31,998 nucleotides of DNA from an uncultured Clostridia bacterium. GTDB taxonomy: Bacteria; Bacillota; Clostridia; UBA1381; UMGS1253. Every line of letters starts with the position of its first letter. The stretch's first letter is position 1. The notes beneath the pieces were generated by a model. It saw nothing but the letters and a program-made list of their open reading frames with translations. It searched no databases and had not been told where the DNA came from. The stretch lies in NCBI GenBank assembly GCA_934456295.1, contig CAKSHB010000016.1, positions 1 to 31,998 of the forward strand. The letters run 5' to 3'. This document shows, piece after piece, positions 15,546 to 22,876 of this stretch. Made by a program: the position numbers and the translations under genes.

Positions 15546-16778
15546 GTGCAAACTTTTATAGAAGGTATTGTCGGTTTTGCAAACAGCACAGGTATAGCAT
15601 TGCTTTTTAACCCCGAGAATTACATATGGTGGCAGACGCTTCTGATGATTGCCATCGCATGTGTTTTGCTGTATCTTGCTATCGTAAAAGGATTTGAGCC
15701 GCTTCTGCTTCTGCCAATAGCATTCGGTATGCTGTTGGCAAACCTTCCGCAGACGGCAAATATAATGCATCCGGAATGGTTTTCAGATCCAAACTATTTT
15801 GTAAACGGTCATATAGACTTTGGAAATGTGATAAATAACGGCGGACTGCTCGATTTATTGTACTTGGGCGTAAAGCTCGGTATATATCCTCCGCTTATCT
15901 TCCTCGGAATAGGCGCAATGACGGACTTTGGTCCTTTGATTGCAAATCCTAAGAGCATACTGCTCGGCGCTGCTGCACAGCTCGGCGTGTTCTTCACATT
16001 CCTGGGCGCACTCTTCATCGGCGATATGGGTTGGGCAAACTTCGGCTTTAACGAAGCTTCATCAATCGGTATCATCGGCGGCGCTGACGGTCCTACGGCA
16101 ATTTTCGTTACAAAGACGCTTGCACCGACACTTTTGCCGGCTATAGCGATTGCGGCATATTCATATATGGCGCTTGTACCGATTATCCAGCCTCCGATAA
16201 TGAAGGCGCTTACAACAAAGAAAGAGCGCTGCGTTGTTATGGAGCAGCTCCGTACCGTATCGAAGAGAGAAAAGATAATATTCCCGATTGTTGTTACAAT
16301 CGTTGTCGGTCTTATAGTTCCCGATGCAATATCGCTTGTAGGCATGCTTATGCTCGGTAACCTTATGAAGGAAAGCGGTGTTGTTGAAAGAATAAGCAAG
16401 ACTGCACAGAATGAACTTATAAACATTATCACAATATTCCTCGGCATTACTGTCGGAGCAACAGCAACAGCAAAGACCTTCCTTACAATGGAAACGCTGA
16501 TGATTGTTGTACTCGGTCTTGTTGCATTTTCAATCAGCACAGCCGGCGGTGTATTGTTCGGCAAGCTTATGTATATGTTCAGCGGCGGTAAAGTAAATCC
16601 GCTTATCGGAAGCGCCGGCGTATCAGCCGTTCCTATGGCTGCACGTGTATCGCAAAAGGTTGGTCAGAAGGAGAACCCGACAAACTTCCTGCTCATGCAT
16701 GCTATGGGTCCGAACGTTGCAGGCGTTATCGGAAGCGCGGTTGCAGCAGGTGTTTTCCTTGCAATGTATGCGAGATAA
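15546..16778 (+). CDS. mmdB: Sodium-translocating decarboxylase beta subunit (carboxybiotin decarboxylase)
   Basis: 410 residues from a GTG start behind GGAGTGATT. A polytopic membrane protein with the family's key segment GGADGPTAIFVTKTLAP (about 178-194), in which Asp181 corresponds to the essential sodium-site aspartate of OadB, and a C-terminal NPLIGSAGVSAVPMAARVSQ segment. It decarboxylates carboxybiotin and uses the energy to export sodium. Codon choice shifts towards GGC/CTT/AAG relative to neighbours, consistent with high expression (visual impression only). A 139-bp structured gap separates it from the next gene. MmdB, OadB and GcdB cannot be told apart from sequence alone. Confidence 0.93.
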   Translation: MQTFIEGIVGFANSTGIALLFNPENYIWWQTLLMIAIACVLLYLAIVKGFEPLLLLPIAFGMLLANLPQTANIMHPEWFSDPNYFVNGHIDFGNVINNGGLLDLLYLGVKLGIYPPLIFLGIGAMTDFGPLIANPKSILLGAAAQLGVFFTFLGALFIGDMGWANFGFNEASSIGIIGGADGPTAIFVTKTLAPTLLPAIAIAAYSYMALVPIIQPPIMKALTTKKERCVVMEQLRTVSKREKIIFPIVVTIVVGLIVPDAISLVGMLMLGNLMKESGVVERISKTAQNELINIITIFLGITVGATATAKTFLTMETLMIVVLGLVAFSISTAGGVLFGKLMYMFSGGKVNPLIGSAGVSAVPMAARVSQKVGQKENPTNFLLMHAMGPNVAGVIGSAVAAGVFLAMYAR

Positions 16779-16794
16779 GATGAGTTATAAAACT

Positions 16795-16900
16795 ATATGC
16801 AGAGGCATGTGATGAAAATGCGCCGTATGCCTCTGATATGCGCCTTATCTGCCCACGGTAAGAGATGTGCATATGATGATTTATGGCTACTTGTGGGCAG
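16795..16900 (+). other. Two stem-loops in the mmdB-oadA junction (possible processing or translation control)
   Basis: The 139-bp gap holds CAGAGGCAT (16800-16808) / ATGCCTCTG (16827-16835), extendable by ATAT with one bulge, and then CTGCCCAC (16849-16856) / GTGGGCAG (16893-16900). The second stem ends 17 nt before the ATG of the OadA-type gene, beside its weak AAAGG ribosome site. Neither stem has a U-run, so they are not ordinary terminators. Confidence 0.5.
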
Positions 16901-16917
16901 AAAGGCTGTGAAGTTAA

Positions 16918-18327
16918 ATGGCAGGTAAAAAAGCAGTAAAAATTACGGAAACAGTATTAAGAGATGCTCCCCAGTCTCTTATAGCAACACGTATGACAAC
17001 CGAAGAAATGCTTCCCATTGTGGACAAGCTTGATAAAGTTGGTTATCATTCATTGGAAGCATGGGGCGGCGCTACATTTGACGCTTGCCTGAGATTTTTG
17101 AACGAAGATCCGTGGGAAAGACTCAGAAAAATTAAAGCAAAGGCAAAAAACACACCTTTGCAGATGCTTTTCAGAGGTCAGAATATTCTTGGATATAAGC
17201 ATTATGCAGATGACGTTGTTGATTATTTTGTAAAGAAATCGGTCGATAACGGAATTGACATAATCCGTATATTTGACGCATTAAACGATGTACGCAACCT
17301 CAAATCGGCAATCAAAGCCGCAAACGAGGCAAAGGCTCACGTTCAGGCTACGCTGTGTTACACAATAAGTCCTGTGCATAACAATGAAATGTTTGCAAAG
17401 CTTGCAAAAGAGCTTGAAGAAATGGGTGCAGACTCTATATGCATAAAGGATATGGCAGGCTTGCTTTTGCCGTATACAGCATATGATTTGGTAAAATCAA
17501 TTAAAGAAACAGTTAAAATCCCTGTACAGCTGCATACACACTATACGAGCGGCGAAGCTTCAATGACATATCTGAAAGCAGTTGAGGCAGGCGTTGACGT
17601 TATAGACTGTGCAATGTCGCCTATGGCAATGGGAACATCTCAGCCGGCTACGGAGTCGATGGTTGCTGCATTGCAGGGCACAGAGTACGATACAGGATAT
17701 GACCTCGGACTTCTCACGGAGATTTCGGAGTATTTTGCTCCGCTGCGTGAAAAGTACATCAAGAGCGGTCTTATGAGCACAAAGGTAATGGGTGTTGATG
17801 TAAATACACTTCTTTACCAGGTTCCGGGCGGAATGCTTTCAAACCTTGTTTCGCAGCTTAAACAGCAGGGCAAGGAGGATAAGCTTATGGACGTACTCAA
17901 AGAGGTTCCGCGCGTACGTGAGGATCTCGGTTATCCTCCGCTTGTTACGCCTTCGAGTCAGATTGTCGGCACACAGGCAGTTTTGAACGTTCTTATGGGT
18001 GAGCGTTACAAGATGGTAACAAAGGAAACAAAGGGTATTGTCAGAGGTGAGTACGGACGTACAACAGTTCCGATTAAGGAAGAAGTTGTAAAGAAGCTTA
18101 TTGGCGATGAACCGAGAATTACATGCCGTCCGGCTGATAACATCAAGCCTGAACTCGGCAAACTCAGAGAAGAAATAAAAGACTACATCGAGCAGGACGA
18201 GGACGTATTGTCATACGCACTTTTCGGACCTGTCGCAAAGAAATTCTTTGAGTGGCGCAAAGCTCCGAAATGTAATTTTGATGTAGAATATATCGATATG
18301 GATTCACCTTCATATCCGACAAAATAA
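16918..18327 (+). CDS. oadA: Pyruvate/oxaloacetate carboxyltransferase, OadA / transcarboxylase-5S type, lacking a biotin domain
   Basis: 469 residues. The TIM-barrel carboxyltransferase has Asp16 (VLRDAPQS), Lys177 (CIKDMAGLL, the carboxylated lysine of the family) and His206/His208 (QLHTHYTSG) as metal-site residues, followed by the conserved PYC_OADA region (VPGGMLSNLVSQL, PPLVTPSSQIVGTQAV). The end, EDVLSYALFGPVAKKFF, matches the end of the 5S subunit of Propionibacterium transcarboxylase; the C-terminal biotin domain of a full OadA (about 590 residues) is absent. It moves CO2 between oxaloacetate/pyruvate and biotin, here presumably the separate carrier at 15137. Where relatives I recall have DAHQS this has DAPQS (Pro18). 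It lies at the end of the decarboxylase cluster, possibly with independent translation control. Confidence 0.93.
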   Translation: MAGKKAVKITETVLRDAPQSLIATRMTTEEMLPIVDKLDKVGYHSLEAWGGATFDACLRFLNEDPWERLRKIKAKAKNTPLQMLFRGQNILGYKHYADDVVDYFVKKSVDNGIDIIRIFDALNDVRNLKSAIKAANEAKAHVQATLCYTISPVHNNEMFAKLAKELEEMGADSICIKDMAGLLLPYTAYDLVKSIKETVKIPVQLHTHYTSGEASMTYLKAVEAGVDVIDCAMSPMAMGTSQPATESMVAALQGTEYDTGYDLGLLTEISEYFAPLREKYIKSGLMSTKVMGVDVNTLLYQVPGGMLSNLVSQLKQQGKEDKLMDVLKEVPRVREDLGYPPLVTPSSQIVGTQAVLNVLMGERYKMVTKETKGIVRGEYGRTTVPIKEEVVKKLIGDEPRITCRPADNIKPELGKLREEIKDYIEQDEDVLSYALFGPVAKKFFEWRKAPKCNFDVEYIDMDSPSYPTK

Positions 18328-18443
18328 GAGTTTTATCATAAAGGCTTTTATCAAAAAGCTGATAAACCTCTGAAAAAAGAATAACAAGCTCTCATGCCGC
18401 ATAATCTTTTAGTATAGAGATTGTATGGAGGAGGGCTTTTATT

Positions 18444-19595
18444 TTGTCTAAACGAATTATATGCATTGCGTTAATTTTATGCATGTGCACATGCAGCATA
18501 TGCGCATATGCCGAGGGGGAAAATGCACCGCTTGATTTATCGGCAAAGTCTGCAATTTTGATTGAGCAGAGTACAGGCAAGGTTCTCTTTGAAAAAAATC
18601 CAGATGAAAGGCTGCCTCTTGCAAGTGTGACAAAGGTTATGACCATGCTGCTCACTATGGAGGCGCTTGACAGCGGAAAAATCAAGCTTGACGATATGGT
18701 TGTTGCCAGCGAACGTGCAAAAAGTATGGGCGGCTCGACAATTTTTCTCGACACAGGCGAGGAAATGTGTGTGAACGATTTGCTGAAGGGAATTGCTGTA
18801 GCAAGCGGCAATGACGCATGTGTAGCCATGGCGGAATATATTGCAGGCAGCGAAGAGGGCTTTGTAAGCATGATGAACAACCGTGCGGCGGAGCTTGGTA
18901 TGGAAAACACCCATTTTGTAAATACCAACGGACTTGATGCCGAGGGGCATTATTCATCGGCACGCGATATTTCTCTTATGTCACGCGAATTATTAAAGCA
19001 TCCGAAAATTTTTGATTATACAACCATATGGATGGACAGCCTGCGTGACGGTAAATTTCAGCTTGCAAATACGAACAAACTGATACGTTTTTATAAAGGT
19101 GCAAACGGTCTGAAGACAGGTTCGACAGACAAAGCATTGTGCTGCCTTGCCGGAAGTGCACTGCGCGACAATTTGCAGCTTATTTGCGTTGTAATGGCTG
19201 CACCTACATCGCCGAAACGCTTTTCCGACGCATCAAAAATGCTGGATTACGGCTTTGCAAATTACGCCGTAAAAAGAATTGTGACAAAAAACGAAAGTCT
19301 CGGAGACGCACCCGTAATGAAGGGGACAAAAAATACAGTTACAGCAGTGGCAAAAGATAACTATGATGCGCTGACTTCAAAGGGAAATACTGTTGATATA
19401 CAGCGCGAGCTTGTTTTTGACGAAAATATATGCGCGCCGCTTAAGACCGGTGACCGCATAGGGGAGATACGCCTCAGTGAAAACGGAGTTCAAACCGCTG
19501 TTGTGGATATTACTGCGGGCGAAAACGTTGACAAAATGACTTATGGGGCAATGCTCGGCAGAATGTTTATGTCATGGTTAAAAAGCGTAAAATAA
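18444..19595 (+). CDS. dacF: D-alanyl-D-alanine carboxypeptidase (DacF/PBP5 family), secreted
   Basis: 383 residues from a TTG start with GGAGG upstream. The signal peptide (KR followed by a hydrophobic, unusually Cys-rich core) has a probable cleavage site after AYA (residue 23). The penicillin-binding active-site motifs are complete: SVTK (61-64), SGN (121-123) and KTG (224-226). A C-terminal beta-rich domain and a final amphipathic stretch (MTYGAMLGRMFMSWLKSVK) would tether it to the outer face of the membrane. It trims terminal D-Ala from peptidoglycan pentapeptides. Five Cys residues within the first 20 positions are unusual, but no lipobox is clear. It is a single-gene unit ended by its own terminator. 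Confidence 0.94.
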   Translation: MSKRIICIALILCMCTCSICAYAEGENAPLDLSAKSAILIEQSTGKVLFEKNPDERLPLASVTKVMTMLLTMEALDSGKIKLDDMVVASERAKSMGGSTIFLDTGEEMCVNDLLKGIAVASGNDACVAMAEYIAGSEEGFVSMMNNRAAELGMENTHFVNTNGLDAEGHYSSARDISLMSRELLKHPKIFDYTTIWMDSLRDGKFQLANTNKLIRFYKGANGLKTGSTDKALCCLAGSALRDNLQLICVVMAAPTSPKRFSDASKMLDYGFANYAVKRIVTKNESLGDAPVMKGTKNTVTAVAKDNYDALTSKGNTVDIQRELVFDENICAPLKTGDRIGEIRLSENGVQTAVVDITAGENVDKMTYGAMLGRMFMSWLKSVK

Positions 19596-19607
19596 AAATA
19601 AATCTGC

Positions 19608-19638
19608 ATGGGACGTACACATTCGTGCGTCCCATTTT
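19608..19638 (+). terminator. Rho-independent terminator after dacF
   Basis: ATGGGACGTAC (19608-19618) pairs with GTGCGTCCCAT (19625-19635), an 11-bp stem with one G-U pair and a 6-nt loop, followed by TTTTATTT. The convergent regulator gene ends at 19641. Confidence 0.88.
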
Positions 19639-19640
19639 AT

Positions 19641-20378
19641 TTATGCATTATTTACCTCAGAGGGTGAAATTTTAAAATATCTTTTAAATGCTCTGCTGAA
19701 CTGATATAAATCAGAATATCCGACACGCAGGGCAATTTCTTTTATCGGTCTTTGTTCAAGGCATAACAAATACGCTTCGTCCATTCTTATTTTTGTCAAA
19801 GCCTTAAATGGGGTTGTGTTGTATTTTTTTTGAAAGAGCTTGCGCAAATAAATTTCGCTCACAAAACAGCTTTTTGCAATTTTATCTGCCGTAAGCCAAT
19901 TTTTATCATAATTTTTCCGCATAAATTCAAATGCATGGTTTAGTATCATGTCGGCAGTGTCCGCTTCATCATGTGTCTGAAAAAGCAAATATGCAAGCGA
20001 ATACAGCTCACTGAAAATCAGCATTTTGTTTTTTGAGTCTTTCGATAACGCCAAAAGGCTGCCGCGGTACTTTTGCGCAGCCGCAAGCGGAAGTTTGGAA
20101 AGCTGCATAGGCTCCGAAGGTTTTCTGTTAGCATAAAAATTAATAACAAGACTTTTCGCCTCTTCAACACATTCATTTGTATATCTGAGACCGCGCGGCA
20201 AAAACACGGGCTGAGTTTTATCTGCAAAAATATCGCCGCCGTCATAAGAAAAATGTATTTTTCCCGAAAAAGTTATTATAAAGCAGTCGGAATAACGGCT
20301 TTCAAACTTGATTTTTCTGCCTTTTAAATCGAAAACGTCCACACAGCCGAGATAATCTGATATAATAAATTCATTCAT
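19641..20378 (-). CDS. AraC-family transcriptional regulator
   Basis: 245 residues: an N-terminal cupin-like sensor half (about 1-135, including FSYDGGDIFADKTQPVFLPRG-type strands, e.g. FADKTQPVFLPRG) and a C-terminal double helix-turn-helix (about 145-245) with LTADKIAKSCFVSEIYLRKL and PIKEIALRVGYSDLYQFSRA, ending FKRYFKISPSEV. This is a one-component regulator that probably senses a small molecule, perhaps a sugar or acid. The start is ATG (plus-strand 20378), preceded by GGGAGG. It is transcribed divergently from the SDR gene at 20533. The intergenic direct repeat at 20404 and 20478 is its most likely binding site, with one copy over its own -10. Confidence 0.92.
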   Translation of the reverse strand: MNEFIISDYLGCVDVFDLKGRKIKFESRYSDCFIITFSGKIHFSYDGGDIFADKTQPVFLPRGLRYTNECVEEAKSLVINFYANRKPSEPMQLSKLPLAAAQKYRGSLLALSKDSKNKMLIFSELYSLAYLLFQTHDEADTADMILNHAFEFMRKNYDKNWLTADKIAKSCFVSEIYLRKLFQKKYNTTPFKALTKIRMDEAYLLCLEQRPIKEIALRVGYSDLYQFSRAFKRYFKISPSEVNNA

Positions 20379-20402
20379 CTTTTACAGCCTCCCTATAGCT
20401 GC

Positions 20403-20431
20403 ATTATATACCGCCAAAACTAAAAAGTCAA
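20403..20431 (-). promoter_or_regulatory. Sigma-A promoter of the AraC-family regulator
   Basis: Minus strand: TTGACT (20431-20426) and TATAAT (20408-20403) are separated by 17 bp, 25 bp upstream of the start codon. The first 15-bp repeat (20404-20418) covers the -10 and part of the spacer. Confidence 0.8.
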
Positions 20432-20492
20432 TTTATAATAGTATAGAAACAGCTAAATCAATTATAAAAAAAGCAATTTATATACCGACAAA
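20404..20492 (+). promoter_or_regulatory. Direct-repeat operator pair in the AraC/SDR divergent region
   Basis: TTATATACCGCCAAA (20404-20418) and TTATATACCGACAAA (20478-20492) agree at 14 of 15 positions in the same orientation, 74 bp apart (about seven helical turns). The first copy overlaps the regulator's -10. The second lies where the -35 of the SDR promoter would be, just upstream of TATGCT (20500-20505). The layout fits AraC-type autorepression plus activation of the SDR gene. Confidence 0.65.
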
Positions 20493-20532
20493 TACATGTT
20501 ATGCTTAACAAAAAAGAAAAAGGGGTATTATT

Positions 20533-21270
20533 ATGAACTTTAAAAGGAAAACCGCACTTGTCACAGGAGCTTCGGTAGGAATAGGACGCAGTACATCGCT
20601 TATACTTGCCGAAAAAGGGGCAGATTTAATTCTTATTGACATTGACATTAAAAAGCTCAAAAAAATCAAAGCTGAGGCCGAACAATACGGAGCGGAGGTT
20701 CTCATATTTGAATGTGACGTAAGTGATGAGCAGAGTGTAAATTCCGTTGTAAAAGAGGCGGCCGAGCATTTCGGCAAAATTGACATACTTGTAAATAACG
20801 CCGCATTATGGAGATGCTGGTGCAAGTTTACCGATATCTCAACCGATGAATGGAAAAGATATTTCGATGTAAATGTAATGGGAACGGTATATTTTTCAAG
20901 AGCTGTTCTTCCGTATATGCTTAATAACCGTTATGGCAGAATAATAAATGTTTCGTCAGTGGCAGGTGTTTACGGAAATGCCAACATGGTGCATTATTCC
21001 GCTACCAAGGGTGCGGTTAATTCTATGACAAAAGCGCTGGCGAAGGAAGTTGCCGAAATGGGAGTGCTCGTAAACAGCGTGTGTCCCGGAAGCGTAAGCT
21101 CTTCGGAAAACCCCGATATTGATTCGTATCAGGAAAGCGAGTTGTCATTTCTCGGAAGAACGGGAACCGACAGAGAAAACGCAAACCTCATCTGTTTTCT
21201 GGCAAGCGATGATGCAAGCTATATATCGGGACAGATTATCCAGATAGACGGCTGCCGTAAAAAGATGTAA
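20533..21270 (+). CDS. Short-chain dehydrogenase/reductase (SDR) family oxidoreductase
   Basis: 245 residues, a classical SDR. The NAD(P)-binding TGASVGIG is at 11-18, NNA at 88-90, catalytic Ser142 (NVSSVAG), Tyr155 and Lys159 (YSATK), and the C-terminal SYISGQIIQIDG is intact. An acidic residue at the end of strand 2 (LIDIDIKK) points to NAD(H) rather than NADP(H). It looks like the 3-oxoacyl-ACP reductase/glucose dehydrogenase branch, but the substrate is unknown; control by an AraC regulator and the absence of fatty-acid genes favour a catabolic, possibly sugar-related role (inference). The ribosome site is AAAAGGGG. A terminator follows. Confidence 0.92.
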   Translation: MNFKRKTALVTGASVGIGRSTSLILAEKGADLILIDIDIKKLKKIKAEAEQYGAEVLIFECDVSDEQSVNSVVKEAAEHFGKIDILVNNAALWRCWCKFTDISTDEWKRYFDVNVMGTVYFSRAVLPYMLNNRYGRIINVSSVAGVYGNANMVHYSATKGAVNSMTKALAKEVAEMGVLVNSVCPGSVSSSENPDIDSYQESELSFLGRTGTDRENANLICFLASDDASYISGQIIQIDGCRKKM

Positions 21271-21300
21271 AAAACTCAGAAAAAAACAAATTCATATCTG

Positions 21301-21337
21301 AAAATCTGCATGTTTTCTTTTGACAGGCAGATTTTTT
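21301..21337 (+). terminator. Rho-independent terminator after the SDR gene
   Basis: AAAATCTGC (21301-21309) pairs with GCAGATTTT (21327-21335) and runs into a T-tract. The loop is 17 nt, larger than usual. Confidence 0.78.
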
Positions 21338-21394
21338 GTTCTTATTAACATAGATAAAAACATGCGCGCACATACTAATTGTGAATTATTCCGT

Positions 21395-21424
21395 TTGACA
21401 TATATCTCCATAATATGCTATAAT
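21395..21424 (+). promoter_or_regulatory. lysA: Sigma-A promoter of lysA
   Basis: TTGACA (21395-21400) and TATAAT (21419-21424) are both perfect consensus hexamers, with an 18-bp spacer. The leader to the ATG is only about 60 nt, too short for a lysine riboswitch. Confidence 0.85.
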
Positions 21425-21489
21425 TAATTATTATAATAAAATTAAACCTGTATTTACATTTGAACTGTTATCGGAGCGGAGGCGAAACA

Positions 21490-22788
21490 ATGTTTATATC
21501 CGAATGCCTTGATATTAACAATAAAAATCATCTGCAAATAGGCGGAATTGATACTGTGGAGCTTGCAAAGCAATACGGTACGCCGCTTTATGTTATGGAT
21601 GAAGATTTGATACGGAAAAATTGCAGAACATATAAAAACGCCGTAGATAAATATTATGACGGCAACGGACTGATATTGTATGCATCGAAAGCATTTTCAT
21701 GCATGCATATATACAGGCTCGCTCTTCAGGAGGGCTTGGGAGTAGATGTCGTTTCGGGTGGAGAGCTTTATACCGCATTAAAAGCAAAATTTCCGGCAGA
21801 AAAAATATATTTCCACGGCAACAATAAAACAAGCGACGAAATTGAAATGGCTGTAAAAAACAGCGTCGGAAGGATTGTTGTTGACAACATATATGAACTC
21901 GGTCAGGTTGATGCAATTTCGGCAAAGAATAAAAAAATCACGAAAATAATGTTTCGCATAAAGCCCGGTATTGATGCGCACACGCACGATTTTATAAGGA
22001 CGGGACAGATTGACTCAAAATTCGGCGTAGCTCTTGAAAACGGCGAAGCGATGGATATAATAACCCATGCGGCAAAGCTCTCAAATGTGGAGATTGTCGG
22101 CGTACATTGCCATATAGGCTCTCAGATATTTGAACTTGAGCCTTTTAAGGCTGCGGCAAAGGTCATGACTGAGTTTATTGCAGACGTTAAAGACAAGCTC
22201 GGAATATGTATGAGCGAGCTTAACCTCGGCGGCGGTTTCGGGATAAAATACATCGAGTCACATGACCCTGTTGCATATGATGATTATATAAAATCCGTTT
22301 CCGAAGTTATAAAGAAAATTGCTTCAAAGCGAATGATTGACATGCCGAAAATTATAATGGAACCCGGGCGTTCTTTGGTCGGTTCGGCAGGAATAACGCT
22401 CTATACCGTCGGCGCAGTGAAACGCATACCGAAGGTTCGCACATATGTGTCCGTGGACGGCGGTATGGGCGATAATCCGCGGTATATATTGTATGGTGCG
22501 GAATATAGTGCACTTTTGGCAAACCGTGCCGGCGACAAAGCTGAGACTCCCGTTACAATTGCAGGAAAATGCTGTGAGTCGGGAGATTTGATTGCGGAAA
22601 ATATAATGATGCCCGAAATAAAGTCCGGTGACATATTGGCTGTGCTTGCCACCGGCGCATACAACTATTCTATGGCAAGCAACTATAACAGAATTCCGCG
22701 TCCGCCTGTTGTAATGGTCAGCGGCGGAAAATCAAAGGTTGTTGTAAAAAGAGAAACATATGACGATTTGATAAGAAACGATATATAA
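21490..22788 (+). CDS. lysA: Diaminopimelate decarboxylase
   Basis: 432 residues from ATG 21490, preceded by GGAGCGGAGG; an upstream in-frame TTG at 21460 would translate the ribosome site itself and is rejected. A fold-III PLP decarboxylase: the PLP lysine is Lys67 (LILYASKAFSC), with HCHIGSQI, the phosphate-binding LNLGGGFGIKY, EPGRSLVG, and the active-site CESGD near the C-terminus. It converts meso-diaminopimelate to L-lysine, the last step of lysine synthesis. It lies alone at the head of a possible lysA-dusB-guaB unit; a hairpin separates it from dusB. Confidence 0.96.
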   Translation: MFISECLDINNKNHLQIGGIDTVELAKQYGTPLYVMDEDLIRKNCRTYKNAVDKYYDGNGLILYASKAFSCMHIYRLALQEGLGVDVVSGGELYTALKAKFPAEKIYFHGNNKTSDEIEMAVKNSVGRIVVDNIYELGQVDAISAKNKKITKIMFRIKPGIDAHTHDFIRTGQIDSKFGVALENGEAMDIITHAAKLSNVEIVGVHCHIGSQIFELEPFKAAAKVMTEFIADVKDKLGICMSELNLGGGFGIKYIESHDPVAYDDYIKSVSEVIKKIASKRMIDMPKIIMEPGRSLVGSAGITLYTVGAVKRIPKVRTYVSVDGGMGDNPRYILYGAEYSALLANRAGDKAETPVTIAGKCCESGDLIAENIMMPEIKSGDILAVLATGAYNYSMASNYNRIPRPPVVMVSGGKSKVVVKRETYDDLIRNDI

Positions 22789-22798
22789 CAGCGATAAA

Positions 22799-22837
22799 AA
22801 CAATTCGGCTTTGCAGAAGTTGCAAAGTCGAATTGTT
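22799..22837. other. Long perfect-type stem-loop between lysA and dusB
   Basis: AACAATTCGGCTTTGCA (22799-22815) pairs with TGCAAAGTCGAATTGTT (22821-22837): 17 bp with one G-U pair and a 5-nt loop. No U-run follows on the plus strand; on the minus strand the stem is followed by a short T-run. It could be an RNA-processing site, a partial terminator, or a small dispersed repeat. Confidence 0.55.
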
Positions 22838-22876
22838 ATAGATAAACGTATTAATTTGTTTGAAGGGTGGCAGACG

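Noticed and set aside
18342..18369. Hairpin between the OadA-type gene and dacF as a terminator
   Set aside because: The stem (AGG, TTTATC with GATAAA, CCT) has a bulge, is AT-rich and lacks a U-run, so it is not scored as a terminator.
21425..21489. Lysine riboswitch upstream of lysA
   Set aside because: The leader is about 65 nt, far shorter than the roughly 170-nt L-box, and none of its helices is visible.
21460..21489. Extended N-terminus of LysA from TTG 21460
   Set aside because: It would translate through the GGAGCGGAGG ribosome site that serves ATG 21490.
22811..22876. Extended N-terminus of DusB from TTG 22811
   Set aside because: The extra residues fall within the stem-loop at 22799-22837, have no ribosome site, and do not resemble the family; GTG 22877 has a good site.
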